Part shown: piece after piece, positions 1-14,532 of the stretch
Numbering within the stretch: position 1 is the first letter of the stretch
Layout: every line of letters starts with the position of its first letter
DNA from: Tetrahymena elliotti 4EA
Lineage: Eukaryota; Ciliophora; Oligohymenophorea; Hymenostomatida; Tetrahymenidae
Assembly: GCA_000231825.2 (NCBI GenBank)
Contig: JH720369.1
Span: forward strand, 146,227-210,226
Direction: 5' to 3'
DNA length: 64,000 bases
Notes under the pieces: model-generated
What the model saw: only the letters and a program-made list of their open reading frames with translations
Databases searched by the model: none
Told to the model about the DNA's origin: nothing
Program-made: the position numbers and the translations under genes

Positions 1-1098
1 CTACAACTAAGCATTTTCCTATTTTGTTATAAAATGATAATTAAAACTAAATATTTTCCTATTTATTTTCCCATTTTGCTACTTTGGTAAAAAAAAAATT
101 TTTGAAAGAAATAGCTTACACTCTATCTGCAATTTAATCAAATTAAATTATTAGTAAATATTTAATCTGCTCCACTCTTTTATTAATTATTACAACTAAG
201 CATTCACTATTTTAGAAGTTTTCTTGAATGATTGACTTTACTTCCTTCCTTACTTTTTTTCTTTTCACAAACGAATAATAATCAATTATTACAAACTGCC
301 AATCTGATTATTAAGTTTAAGCTTAAATGAAATTGAAAAATCCAAAATTAGATAAATGAATATCAATTAAAAATTTCAATCACATAATTTTTTTTATTAT
401 TAAATAAAAAAGTTTTTAATTTTAAATTTTATTTAAAAATAGGTTCTAAATTTGCTGATAAAAGATCTTCAAACAATTCTTTTCAAATCAATTTTGTTAA
501 AAAGACATAACCTTATATCTTTTGATTTATAGATTTAATTTTGATTTTAAACAATTTTTTTAAACTGTAGTCTTTATATTTTATTTTAATTGTATTTCAT
601 TTTTTTGTTTTATATTTTTAAAATATCTTGCCTAATTTGGCAGATAAAATTTTTCAAATATTTATTTTCCAATTAATTTAAAAAGAAATTATCTATTAAT
701 TAAGAAACTCAATTTTGATTTTACACTACAAAATAAATTTTAAACTATCTTCTTTTTTACTTTAATTAAGTAATGTGTTTTTTAGATTGAAAAATTAAAT
801 AAAACTCAAGCTTTTTATAAAAAATTACTAATTTCAAATAAAAAAATTGAATTTTGAAATGCAAAAAATTATTTAGTTTTTTTAAATATATTTCATTTAT
901 TTTTTTTTATTTTTAAAAAGCATTCATTCATACATTTATTTATTATGCTTCAATTAATTAATTGCTTATTCTAAGTAAATTATGTTTTAAGTAGTTTAAA
1001 TATTAAAAATAATGAATGAAAGATCAAATTAAATTTAATTAAATATATTTTAGACTTATTGCTAAGCAGGGATTTCTTATATTTGAATAGTCTAAAAT
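1..1098. other. AT-rich spacer, no gene seen
   Basis: No frame with sustained coding character was found under the ciliate code. The stretch is homopolymer-rich with scattered ATTCATTC-type motifs. It lies downstream of the LRR gene that ends at 1099, so it would hold that gene's 3' flank. Confidence 0.5.
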
Positions 1099-4000
1099 TC
1101 AGAAAGAAATCACACTATCATAGCTATCCTCCTCATTATCATCACTATCCTCCTCACTATCATCATTACTACTAGTTTAACTATTAGAAAAACTTAAGTA
1201 AGATTAATCTTAATTGTTATAAAGCATTCTTTCTACTCTTTATGTTTAATGATTATCATAAAGAGGATGTAATTCCAAATCTTGAGATAGTATAACATTT
1301 GGAGGGAGATTAAATATGAAGTTGAAAAGTATATCGTATGTTAATTTATTGATAGTGCATTTTTTAATATCAATTACAGCTTCTTCCTCATATCCTCCTA
1401 CAACAACTAGCATTTTATAAATATAAAAATTGCAGCAACTTCTGGTTAAATCAATTTAATTAATATATTTAATTAATGTGAGGAGAAGCTTGTCTTAATC
1501 GATGCCTAACTCATTATTATTTCTAAGTAATAAATTAAAACTAATCAATCATTTATGAAATAAATTTAGATTTTACTCGCATGATATTTTTAATAATTCT
1601 AATTTGTTTGAGTTAACAAAATATTTAGGAATTTCTGCTACAAAAAAGAAAACAGAATGTTAGTAAGCTACAACATTACTCATTATATTTAACTCTAAAT
1701 GTTCAATATTAGGCAAAGAAGCGATAGATCTAATAAAATCTTTTAGTCCTTCACCTTTAGCATCAATCATATTTCTAAATTTATTTTTAAGTTTAAGTAA
1801 TTTTATTCTTGCTTGAATTAAATGATTACTCTAAGCCTAAATCAATGACTTTTATACTTTATGAAAGTTTAGCAATTGATTGACCAATCTCTTATAAATC
1901 TTGTTTATTGAGTCTATTTTTCCTTTTAAATATATATCAATTTAGTTTTTCAAATTAAATATGCATCAGAATAGTGAATTAATTAATTATCTATTTTACA
2001 TTTCAGAAAAATTTAAAATAAGAATTTCAAGTTAAGGGCAAAAACTCTCGTTAAGCGCTAATATAAGCTAGACAATAGACTAGGAAAGCAGTTTATAAAT
2101 AGAGCATGTATTGCTTTAAAATATTAAAATTTGAGTATGTATGTATGAATGAATGAGCTAATCAAATAGATAATTTACGTTAATTAAAGTTCAAATTATT
2201 TTAGATTAGGAAGATTTCCTTTAATAATTTTAGAAAATTAATTTAATCCTTTAGATTTTACATTAGTATGATCTAAATTTAAGACTAAATGAGTTAGACT
2301 TTCCCAATTATATATTCTTTTAAATATGTTATGTAAAAATTTATTATGGATGCCTGAGTTAAAGCCAAAATCTAAGTTTAATTTTTCTACTGAACAAGAT
2401 TAAAGGCTTTCAGTCAAAAACTGAGGTTAAAATGGGAGATCAGAATCATTTAATCTGCATCCACTATTTTCATAATAAACATTTAAATTTAAAATCTTGT
2501 GTTAATGGGTATAAATAACATCTTAAGCTTGATAAATTTAATAAATATTTTTGTTTTTATTTTCTAAGGGGGGGTTAGGGTTAAGTTCATTTTTGAATCA
2601 TAGTTTAATTTTGTTTGTCTCCATTCATTTTTGAATGAAACATATAAGATTTTTTTTTGTTCATTCAATAATGAATGGGTCCCTGTTTTGACCCCATGAA
2701 CGAATGAATTAGGCAGTTAAATTAGAAATTAAGTATGTGCATATGTTAATGAAGTAAAATTACTTATAATTTAGCTTCAACTCTTTAAGTTAAGGATGGA
2801 TAAATTTATGGACAGATTATAACTTTTTAACAAGGTAAAGATCATTAAGAGTTCTTTTGTTAATTTTAAAATATAATTTGAAAGATGTAATAAATGATAT
2901 TTAATTAATTTTACTTAAAATCTAAAAATATTCTTTTGTATTAATAGCTTGGACTTCTTAAAAACTTATCTAGTTCTTCAAATATATTTACATTTATAAT
3001 CTGAAAATTTGATAAATTTTTCCTAATTAATAAATAGATGGGTTAAATTAAAAAAATTTCCATTTTATTAATTTACAGCTAATAGTAGTAAATTTCTTCG
3101 CCATATTAGAAAATTGGCTAGCTATAACTAGTAATCTGAAACAATTTCCTCTCATTTTTTTGATTTGCCAATTTGAAATACATAACTAAAGACTCTTAAG
3201 TGAGACCAAATGGATAATATTAACTAATTAAATAAAGAATTTTAATTTCATTATATAAATAAATAAAAATATTACTTAAAATTGATAACAACTTCTTAAA
3301 GCTATTGACTAATATTTATTAATTCATTTCCTATTTGCACTATCTCTTAAGGTGTAGGACTTCTATTATAATTTAAATTAATATTTTATTACTAAGTATA
3401 ATATTTCTTTCTAATAAATTAAATAACTCACCTAGATACAGAACTTATTGTTAAGTATAATTTATTTACTCCTTCTAAATAAAAAGTTTCATCTGCAAGT
3501 TGATTAAAAATATTATTAAGATGTTCCACTCGGTTGAGTACAACATCAAAAGTTTAAGATTCTTTAATCTTTTTAATCTCATTTCTAATTTATTTGAAAA
3601 TATCTAAGATAAATTATACTTCAAATTTTATTCTAATTTACACTTTAGTTTAAATAACGAAATCTTTTAGTCTTCTTTCTTTTGTGAACAACCCAATACA
3701 TTTCTTGAAATTTTCTAAATAGACTACAAGATTTGGCCTTGTCAAGTTAAAAGTAAAATTTCACAATTAAATAAATAAATAATTTTTTGCTTTATTTTTG
3801 TTTTAAATTTAAAATGAAATCCCCAATAAAGAATCATATTGATCATAGAGTGTAAAAGATATGATAAATATCTTAAAACTCATTTAAAAATAATTAGATT
3901 AAAATAAATTACATATCGCTTGTCAATAAATATAATTCTGTTAAGCTATTTGGCAGTTATTAGATATTTTCAAACAATAAATCGTAGTTCACATTGTTAT

Positions 4001-6141
4001 TTATTGGAAACCTTTTTCAGATAAATAAATAAGTTTACGTTTATTTTTATTTTTAAAGCATGAGAAATAAAGAAATGAATGAATGAAGCAAGAATATTTA
4101 CCCAAAATTTAATTTTAGATAGGTCAAATTCTTTGGCAATTAAGAAATATTATTGGAAAACAACTAAAAAGACTGGTCTGTAAAGTTAACACATTATAAT
4201 TTCAATTTAAGAATCTCTAGTTTTTTAGGGAAATCTGCTATTCTAGCAAATAATGTTTATGAAAAATCATTAACATGTTATTCATTATTATTAGCAACAC
4301 CTCTTTTAATAAAAGAAAAATAAAATTAATTTCCTGTTAGAGATATTATTTGTATTACTTAAATGAGAAATTCAAGCTTTTTATTCTAGGACTAAGATCT
4401 TAAAATTGTTAAAGAAGCGATTGCCATGATGTAAATCTTAAACTCAAAAGACTTTACAGTTTTAAGTTAAGATTTTTTATCTATTTTTTTTGGAATACAT
4501 CTTTAAGTTAGTGTATAACACTATCTATTTCGAATTGATCAAAGTTTGATCCACTATTTACAAATTGTAAAATTAACAAAATTATTACTATATTTATGCT
4601 TATTACATCATTTTCAAGTTAAAATCATTCTCTAAAATCTAAAATACATAATCAGCTTCTTCCTCTTCATTATTCTATCTTTGCTAAACTACTACTTTAG
4701 CTGAAGGAAAATTTTGAAGAGAGCACATAAAATTATTTAATGCTCCATCTTAGCTAAAAAATAAAATTTAATTATTTTAAACGAAATAATTTTTAATTTT
4801 TTTACTGATAATTCAATCTTTAGATTGACTGAGAAATCTCCTTCAATGATTCTGCTAAGACTTTATTAGATTGAGTTGTTTCTTCAAATCTTTTTTGGAT
4901 AAATAATCAAATAAATATTTACTAAATATTCATACTACACACCCTACAAACTCAACCCTAAAAATTAATATGTATTCTTAAAAAGTTTATTTACATCAAA
5001 TAGAAAATAAATTTGGAATAATTTCATAGATAGGGTAAGTCTAATTGAGAGGGAATATAGTACTATAACATATTTATTTAGATGTGATATACTCATTAAA
5101 TATTTTTAAAGCCTTGAGGTTTTTTGGTAGAAATTTGAAGGCTTCATAAATTTAATAGAACTTAAATGAACTTTGATTAGGATTACTTTTTAAAAAAAAT
5201 AATAATATTTTATTTATTTATCATTTAAGTCATTATTACTAAATATTGAGATGGAATTTGTTAAATTTATTTCTAAATTTTTTAAAAATTAATTCATAAC
5301 TGGTCTTAAGTGTATTATTATTATCACAGCTATCTAATCTATTAAATAAATAAATAAGCCTACGAATTTTTAAATAATAATAATGATACTCAAAACGTAA
5401 ATCTAATAAATGATCTTTCAAGGTGAAGTGAACAATGCTCTCTAAATTTTTTCTATTAAAAAAACATAAATTGTATATTATCATGTGCTATCATTTAATT
5501 ACGATATTTGAATATGAAAACTATTAATTGTTTCAGGTAATTTGGATATTTCTTCTATATATTTTATAGGGTTTTGAAGGCTATAGCCTGATGCAAACCT
5601 ATTTATTTAAATAAATTGAAATAAACCCTAAGTAAATAAAGTTTTTAAATAAGCTTAAATGATTCTTTTTACCTAACGTAGTATGAAAACTTATTGATTT
5701 GAGGAGGTAATTCTGTTAAGTTAAGTAAAACAGTATCAACTACTCTAATTTGTTTCGATAAAGTAATGTCTCTTTTCATAATTAATTAATTAATAATGTT
5801 AGTAATAGATACAAAATAGTTCAAATAAATGGATAATAGAACTCAGTATATTTACATATATTCAATATCTAGAGAAGTTATTTCCTAAGGAAGATTCTTC
5901 ACAACTTACCAAAAGTTTAAAATATTTTTTTTTGAGATAGTTAATCCGCTATTGTTTCATTAATTAAAATATATTAATGTCAATTTTAGAAATATATTTT
6001 CATCAAATATCATTTTATTTATTACGAAAAATCTATTTTAAGATTGCTATTAATAGGCTTTATAATTCCTTTTGTGATTTGATATAAATCTTTATAATCG
6101 AAAATCTCTTATGCTGATTATTATAGGCTTTAATCTTCCAT
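1099..6141 (-). CDS. Multi-intron leucine-rich-repeat protein
   Basis: This is a divergent LRR protein of the type expanded in Tetrahymena, and its ligand is unknown. The start ATG at 6141 begins MEDQSLQQSAQEIFDYKDLY. Exons encode LRR-like blocks such as VVKNLPQEITSLDIEY (near 5880-5930), LLNLTELPPQINKFSYY (near 5690-5770), ISKLPETINSFHIQI (near 5510-5565), and SLTHLVLNLDHTN followed by KGNLPNLKQFELQL (near 2190-2450). A block with LKDFIRSIASLPNIEHLELN lies near 1690-1770. The clearest intron is 1523-1576, which joins phase-perfectly to the last exon (1099-1522). That exon ends in an acidic Ser/Asp/Glu tail (SSNDDSEEDSDDNEEDS region) before a TGA. Exons alternate with TGA-rich spacers, so many introns are present; I placed only some of them. 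Coding identity is well supported, but the full exon chain is not resolved. Confidence 0.72.
2568..2585 (+). other. G-run with telomere-like motif
   Basis: A run of seven G followed by TTAGGGTTAAG stands out in very AT-rich sequence. It resembles, but is not, the Tetrahymena GGGGTT telomere repeat. It lies in what appears to be an intron of the LRR gene. Confidence 0.5.
2620..2720. repeat. Short inverted repeats of ATTCA/TGAAT type
   Basis: CATTCATTTTTGAATG can fold on itself, and similar TTCATTCAATAATGAATG and GAACGAATGAATT motifs follow within 100 bases. They are probably intronic. The function is unknown. Confidence 0.4.
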
Positions 6142-6523
6142 TTTACTAACCAAATTTACTTATCAAATATTATATTTTTTATCAATAATTAATCAGAATA
6201 TCTTTATATTATGATCAAAAAATAATAAATTAATTATATTTTTCCAAAGATATTGATTAAATTTGATTGGCTTAAAAAATGTGAACAGATCGGAAATTAT
6301 TAAATACTTATGTCTATTTTTACATATTATCAAAAGAAAGAATAATTTTATTAAAAAATGTATTATTGGAAATATTCTAATATATTTTAACAGCAAAAAA
6401 TGTATATAGGAATAAAGAAAGAGAGATGATAGATAAGAATATATTTTTTTATAATTCTAAAAATTTAGAAAATTCAACTTATTATTTGTTTTTTTGAAAT
6501 TTTGCAAAAAAAGTTAATTTTGA

Positions 6524-7321
6524 ATGAAAAATTCATTCCCTTAAGGAAATACAATAAAAGATGTTTTTGAAATAATTGAAAACCAGCAAGATTAGGTTGA
6601 AATCTTAAGAAATAGGATTAAATTTATGAGACAATATTCTACATTAGGTCCACCTGATCTCTGTTATCTTTCAAAAAAATATTAAAGTGGCTCTATTCTC
6701 CCAATTAGTAAGGAATAAATATAAATAGGAACATACCATTATGTACATGGGATAAATCTTTCTACTCCTGCTTCAGTATCAGCCTACATTAATCTAATGA
6801 TTAAAAACCTAGAAGAAGAAAAATAGACATTGTTAAAAAGAGGCGAGTGGAAAATAGTTAAAGGATATTTTTGCATTTTTGATTCATTTTCAAGAATAGA
6901 TATTCACATCGAAATCACTATTCCAGGAACTATGAAACTATATGGGTTTAAAATTGATGGTGAACTTGTAACTATAACAGATTAGCTCTGGGAAAGAGCA
7001 ATGGTTAGTTCAGGATTGAGAAGTAAATAAATATCTTCAAATACAATTTTAGATAAATCTCAATAATAAATAGAATAAAATATATTTTATAAAATAATAA
7101 CTTAGAATAATTTACATAATATCTCATTAAATCTAAACTAAATAAATAATCTTTTTTATTAACTATTTTCATTCATTCTATCTAACGATTAAATGAGTGC
7201 TAATATTTAATACAAAATCAAAATTTTAAATGAAAAATTTGATCTAATTATTTATTATTATTGCCTTAAAATAAAAATCTCAAATTAGGTTTCTCTCATG
7301 CTTTCATTGTTTTTTTACTGA
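6524..7321 (+). CDS. Uncharacterised protein, 265 codons
   Basis: The frame opens with an ATG directly after an in-frame TGA (6521-6523) and stays open to TGA at 7319-7321. The first ~155 residues look like a real globular domain (LRNRIKFMRQYSTLGPPDL, then a stretch with GEWKIVKGYFCIFDSF and IEITIPGTMKLYGFKIDGEL). The last ~100 residues are Asn/Gln/Ile-rich and could be 3' flank read through because TAA/TAG are sense, so the true end may be earlier or behind an intron. I do not recognise the family. It is divergently oriented to the LRR gene at 6141, leaving about 380 bases between the two starts. Confidence 0.6.
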
Positions 7322-7511
7322 AAAATAAATTTAAATGAAATATTTTATTTATTTCAAATTTTTCAAGCCAATTTTTATGTTTACCCAACCAAAGCAAAGC
7401 TATTTTTTGAGATTGTTAATTTTACAAAAATTTTGAATAATTTTATTGTATAACTTAGGTATGCATTAGCAAGATGTTCCTGCTGGAAAATACTTGTAAG
7501 AATTTTAAACA

Positions 7512-9719
7512 ATGGATCAGTTGAGTGAATATCTGAAAGCATTTAGTAACGTAGTAAAAGAAATAGACCTACCTTATGAGAATTAGGATGAAGTAGAAAA
7601 GCATTTTGAATACAGAGGATCAAAATCTCTGTATCTTCTTATTGAATATTTAACAAGAAAAAGAATGTATTAATTAGCTTTAAATTTTTTGTTAGAGAAT
7701 GTAAATGAAAATCCTAAAATGATTTTACATTTAAATCATTTGTATTTGTGTATGAAATAATACCCAGATGCTTTAAAATTAGTTGCAAGTTACCTTGTTT
7801 AGTAGCCTGAATCTCCCTTGCTTTTATATCAATAAGCTAAAAATCTTTATACTTGTGGGAAATACGAAGACTCTTATCGTCTTGCAAATTACCTAACAGG
7901 AGTACATAGCACAAGCTTTGATGTTTGGTATTTACTTGCAGAGATATTTTATAAAATGGAAAATTTTGAATATTGTATGGTAACTCTTAATTAGGCATCT
8001 AAATATGCTAAGGTTTCTATAAGTTAAGGACATTTTCCAGATAAATCAAATTCAAATTCCATGTTATGCGAAAGCAATAGAACAAATAAATAAATAAGCT
8101 AACCTAAGGAATGGGGAACTATCAGCTCTTTTAATAATATTTATGTGATTAATAATAATACTCCTTTGCTATTAAGATAAAAGATAAATTAGAATGATAA
8201 ATAAAAAATAAATCCTTAAAACCAGGAATAGTTAGATGCCCTTGTTAAATTGTAATCTTCAATGTTTTGTGAAGATGAATTTAAAATTTATTAGCTTTTA
8301 ATTGAGATGGAGAAAAAAATAGGTTGGGAAAACATGATTAAGTTAAGAACAAATATTTTTATGATTAATTAAGATCATTTCTCTTCAGTATATGATAGAT
8401 CTACGGATTTTCCTTTCAATATTTTACATTAATAAAATTAAGGTAGTCCTCATTAACAAGCTTTAAATCACATGTAGCAGTAAGGAGCTGGACCATAAGG
8501 TTCTAGATCTCATCCTTCTTAAGATAGTCAAAATAGTCACAAAGCTTCGAATAAAGGTGAAGATCAAGTAGCTACGAATTCCTAAGGATCAAATCGCTAA
8601 TAAAATATATAGTAATAGTAAGCAATTCAATAATTTCCTCCAGAATATGATGGAACTGAATTTTCAGATGATGAAGAATAGCTTCCTTAGTTCTTAAAAG
8701 ATGATAATGAAGATACTAAATAGAAAAATTATGGTATGGCCAACATAAAAGACCCTTAAATACAAAAGAATATTTAAAGAAAATTGCACTTAATAAATTA
8801 AAAGTAATAAAAAGCATAAAATAATCCAAAATTTGAAAAGAATAGTCATATTACAGAGTTGACAGAAGATTCTGCAGAATCAGAAAGAGTATAAAATTTA
8901 AATATTTCAAATAAACTCATTTCAAGAAGTGATTCTAACAGTGCTAACATACACATAGCATTTGGTAAACAAAAAAAGAAAATATCTGCTTAAATTAAGC
9001 CAAGTGTAAATGATTTGCTACCTTATCCTCAAAAAAGACCAATTAATAAGACTTTAAATGGAATATTTACAAGTTTATATGAAGATCTTAATTATTTAAT
9101 CAAATGGTAAAATGAAGATAAAATTAGAGATGAGCTTCTAAGTTAGTAAGAAAGAAATAAATTTAAAAAATAAAATAATACTGATAGCAGTGCATTAGAT
9201 TAGCAAATTAGTTAATTAGATTTCTCGGCTGATATATGGCTTCTTAGATCTTAATTAGCTATGAGATTAAAGTTTTATCCACTAGCTCAGAAAGGGTTGA
9301 GAGAAGTATTAAAGAAAAATTTCTGCTTTAATTGCTTTGATCACTTGATTTAAATTGCAGAATCGAATGATGAGCCAAAGAATATGATTTATGTCATTAC
9401 AGAATTGCTTGATGAAATTGAAAGCTTTGGAGTAAAGTAAATAAATCAGCTTCCATCATGGATAGAAGACTACTTACTACAACTAATAGCAAAAAAGAGT
9501 TTAAGATAGTTTAAGCTCTACTTAAATGAGTTAAAGTTTGAAGATCCAATAATTAGTGATGTTATTAAAAGAGCAAACTACTATTCTACTGAAGGAACAA
9601 CTGACTAATAACATACATTACAAAAATAAACTCCTTTAATGAATGCTTTAGATGCATTTAATAATAATCAATAAAGATCTCTTAACTAAATAAAAAAAAC
9701 CACTAGTCTGTATTCATGA
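7512..9719 (+). CDS. ChAPs family (Chs5-Arf1-binding, exomer-type) protein
   Basis: The protein is 735 aa with no intron, close to the yeast ChAPs Bch1/Bud7 (about 720-750 aa). In yeast these TPR proteins form the exomer complex with Chs5 and carry selected cargo from the trans-Golgi network to the plasma membrane. The N-terminal third (about 1-200) holds TPR-like helices, for example RGSKSLYLLIEYLTRKRMYQ, LLYQQAKNLYTCGKYEDSYR and STSFDVWYLLAEIFYKMENF, a pattern typical of ChAPs. A Gln/Ser/Asn-rich insert (about 300-420) with acidic patches interrupts it. The C-terminus returns to conserved sequence (SADIWLLRSQLAMRLKFYPL). The start is the first in-frame ATG. The family call is from pattern recall; no search was run. 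Confidence 0.85.
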
Positions 9720-10435
9720 ATGAATGTAAAATCTAAAATTTTCAGCTAATTAAATAAATAAACAAATTCATGAATGAATGAAATTAATTTTTGTATCAAA
9801 ATGAGTAAAAATATTTTCAAAATAGTCTATTCTCCAATTATATTATTATTAATTTCTATTAAATTATCCCTTTTTCCTTTTTTAAGTTTGGATTATTTAT
9901 TAGTTTAATTGTTTTTTCTCTCAATTCTAACTCAGTGTTTACTTTCAAATTATGTTATTATTTTTAATTTTTTTAACAATTAATTTTACTTCATCTTAAG
10001 AAATATTTAGAAAGAAAGTCATTCTAAAAATATAACAAATTGTTTATTAAATAATTACTCAAAATTAAATCATTGATTAATAGATGAATATTACTTTCAA
10101 ATTCTGTAATAATTTTACATAAATAAATATACCATAATAATGTAATACTCTTTTTTTATGATAGATTGACTAAATAGATTAATAATTCCTCAAAATAATT
10201 TTAATTTTATTTAAAATAAGAAAATAACAAAACCTGCTATAATTTTCAGAAGAAATATTTGAAATTTAATAAAAAGATAATTGCAAATCAATAAAAGATG
10301 AATAATTTATTTGAAATGTCTTTACTTAAATTTGAAAATATTCTAAATTATATTTAAATTCTAAGGGAGAAAAATTTTTTACAAAAATAAAATTATGTTA
10401 AGGAACAGAATATATTATTGATTGATAAAATGTGT

Positions 10436-10535
10436 NNNNNNNNNNNNNNNNNNNNNNNNNNNNNNNNNNNNNNNNNNNNNNNNNNNNNNNNNNNNNNNNN
10501 NNNNNNNNNNNNNNNNNNNNNNNNNNNNNNNNNNN
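10436..10535. other. Assembly gap, 100 N
   Basis: Exactly 100 N, the conventional placeholder for a gap of unknown size. Any open frame crossing it is meaningless. Confidence 0.98.
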
Positions 10536-10910
10536 TATTTTTGATTTAGTATTTAAATTCAAGATTGAGGAAACATCTAAAAAAATGAAGAAACAAAAAT
10601 TTGATGAAATGACAATTTTTTTTGTTTAACAAGAAAATTAAAATGATTTATCATAAATTTTTTTATTAAATTAAAATTAGATAATAATTAAAAATGATAA
10701 TTTTGTTGAATTCAACCAAAATCTTATTTGATTTTATATTGAATTCAAAAGATATATATGAAAGAATTAGGTTGTAATATTTGTATGAGATTAAATGTAA
10801 AATGTAGAGATTATATAATAAAATCTGATTCAGCTACTTTTAGTTTAAAGCAAATCCTCATTTTAATAAAAAGGCATGAGAGAAAGATAGTTATAATTAA
10901 TTAGATTTAT

Positions 10911-10960
10911 TTTGATAATAAATAAGTTTAGCATGTTTGATAATAAATAAGTTTAGCATG
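10911..10960 (+). repeat. Perfect 25-bp tandem duplication
   Basis: Two identical copies of a 25-base unit (TTTGATAATAAATAAGTTTA then GCATG) lie head to tail, about 375 bases from the assembly gap. Confidence 0.9.
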
Positions 10961-11080
10961 AAATTTTAATATGTTTAAATTTATTTAATTTGTTGTAGAT
11001 TTACTATGCAATAAATAGAATATCCATCATCTTACAAATTTTATCAATAATTTAGGTTTAATTTAAGTTTAAAATTGAAA

Positions 11081-11893
11081 TCAAATCATTTAGAATTCTG
11101 GTTTGTTAGAATTATTATCCTTAAATTAGTTGGTGATTATGACTATTTATAAAGTGATCACAATGAGCACAATCAACATTTTAGTAATAGAGCAAATATT
11201 AATCTTTGATTCAGTACTTTACATGACTATTTAAAGATTAAATATGTAATCAATTAATCTATTATTTAAAATTTAATTAAATTTTACTCTTTATATGGAA
11301 TTTTTCTCTAGCTGATTAATGATGCAAATTGGTGTAAAGCGTTTACAAATAGAATTCAGCATCTCTAAACTTTCTTTCTGTAGTACTAATTTCATCTTTT
11401 CAATTAATTAATAATAATCTATTTTAATTATATTCATACTTTTCAATTATAATTTTACTTGTTGAAACAAATTCAGAGTCTGGCTTACTCTCATGAAATT
11501 TATAAACTTCTAATGAAACCAATTTTTAATCGCTATCTGTAGATCTAAAGCATAATTATAAATTTTAAAATTCATCAGCTGCTTTTATTTCCATTTTTCC
11601 TTCATTTTAATTTTTTAATTATTGAAGCTCTTTCTTTGTGTTTTAATCAGCAATCTGTTGTAATTTTTAAATATTTTAAATTTTGATAATGCATTCATTT
11701 CCATTCAATCTAAAATCATTACATAAATTTAGAAGTTATTTTCATTTTTTCCTGAAACTTCATAAGTAATTTTAGCAGCTTCTCTAACTTCTAACTTAAC
11801 TTGATAGCAAATATACTTTGAACCAACTTTAAGGTGAATACCTTATACATTTACTAAAAATATTAAGCTTAATATAATGGCTAAATATCTCAT
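11081..11893 (-). CDS. p24/emp24 GOLD-domain cargo receptor
   Basis: Exons 11723-11893, 11459-11654 and 11081-11418 give 234 aa; introns of 68 and 40 bases contain in-frame TGAs and must be removed. p24 proteins cycle between ER and Golgi in COPI/COPII vesicles as cargo receptors. The N-terminus is a signal peptide (MRYLAIILSLIFLVNVQG). The GOLD domain follows with its two cysteines (KYICYQ and LQLCFRS). A helical linker comes next, then STESKINICSITK, and a hydrophobic membrane span (MLIVLIVITLQIVIITNQF) with a short polar tail. This order and length match the family. The linker is slightly longer than usual, so a further small intron there is possible. Confidence 0.85.
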
Positions 11894-12703
11894 TTCTGTC
11901 TGTTTTTTAATATCTATCCTTTTTTTTAATATCAAAAATCTTTTGTTCCAAAAATTTTTTTAGAAATAAAGAAACTAATAAAAAAATTAAATTAATTTAA
12001 AGATATTCTTTATAAACAAAACATCTGGACTCATATCAAAACAGTATTTTTCCTAACAAGAAAAAGCAAGCAACCAAACAAAGAAACAGCATTAATTTCA
12101 TTGAAAATATTTTTGAAATTTAACTAAAAATATTGATTTTTTTTTTTAATTTTCCAAAAAAATGGAATTTTTTAATCTCGAGATTTTATTGAATTATTTT
12201 TCAATAAAACAATTTTAATCTTAAATTGAATGATTTGCATTTAAATTAAAATGATAGTTAAAATTGGCATTCTTGTTAATAGAAAAATATTAATTTTTGC
12301 GCAATTTTTCAAAATGATAATTATATGAAAGATCGATTGATTATTTGTCTTTCTGACTGACTGATTTATTTGTTAATGAAGAGCTGGATAAATAATTCTT
12401 CATAATTTTTTTTTTGTCAGTTTGCTTTATTTTAGATAGAAAGTTTTCAAAGTGCTTAGTTTTTAAACAAATGAATAAATATTCGTTGAAATAATGAATC
12501 AATTAATTTTAGGTAGGCAAGCAAGCAAGCTTTAATTAAAAACATAATAAATATCAGAAAATCAACGATTTAATAAATAATTGATTGATTGAATTCCATC
12601 GTATTTGAAAAAATAAAAAAATATAATTATAAACTAAATAACGAAAAAAAAAAAAAAAACCAAAATTTTTAAGAAAAAATATACAATCTGAATATTGTGA
12701 AAA
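11894..12703. other. Divergent promoter region of p24 and CDK genes
   Basis: About 800 bases separate the two divergent start codons. The stretch is T- and A-rich and includes a 12-base palindrome AATCTCGAGATT (around 12174-12186) and a GCAAGCAAGCAAGC run near 12520. No gene was seen. Confidence 0.5.
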
Positions 12704-13830
<1,127 letters not shown>

Positions 13831-14532
13831 AAAAGATAAAAAATTAAACAAATATTTACACATAAACAAAGCAAAGAAAACTAATTATAAAATTAAAATA
13901 TACCTATCAAATAAAAAATTAATTAATAGAAAATTATCTAATATAAAATATTATTAACTATTTGAGTAAATCATCTATATTAAAATATATTTGTCTATAT
14001 ACTCTAACTATATTTATCCCTTTCCTAATAGACCTCCTTTGATATTTTACAAGCATAAAACATTTAATAAATATATAAAAAGTGCATGTATTGAAGAATA
14101 AGTGGATTTGTTAAAAAGATAATTATTTTTTTGTTTCCTAATTTTGATTTGAATAATAATTAAGAATTTTCAAAAGATATTTGATAGATAAATAAATTAG
14201 TTAATAAATAAATGAATGAATGAATGAAGTAATAAATGCTGAGTAGTGAGTGATATGAAGAAAGGGTTAGGATGGATATAAAGAATAAATAAATAGAATA
14301 AGTATGTAAGTAAATAAGTATTATTTTAATAGTAGTAGTTGATTATTAATTAGAAAGCATTTAAGAATAGGAATTGTATAAATTAGTTAATTATGTTTTA
14401 ATATTTTATATTGAATTTTATTTTAATTCATTTGGAAGAAAGGAAAGATTATGTATGCATTTATTTATGTGTTTGTGGATGGTTGTTGAAATTTTTTGTT
14501 ATAAGTAGTGTTTTTGCAAGCTTGCTGGTTGT
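13831..14532. other. AT-rich spacer between convergent genes
   Basis: This lies between the 3' ends of the CDK gene and the snoRNA host gene. It holds AATGAATGAATGAATGAA-type repeats near 14210-14227 and no coding frame of note. Confidence 0.5.

Larger units (their letters stand above)
9720..11080. other. AT-rich spacer containing a scaffold gap
   Basis: This region lies between the ChAPs gene and the p24 gene, whose 3' ends face each other. I see only short open frames with no family resemblance. It contains the N-run and a 25-bp tandem duplication. Confidence 0.5.

Noticed and set aside
10432..10629. Open frame through the N-run
   Set aside because: Frame continuity across 100 N has no meaning.
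11081..11893. First read as a broken p24 pseudogene with a frameshift and in-frame TGA
   Set aside because: Two short GT-AG introns (68 and 40 bases) remove every TGA and restore a full-length p24 protein.
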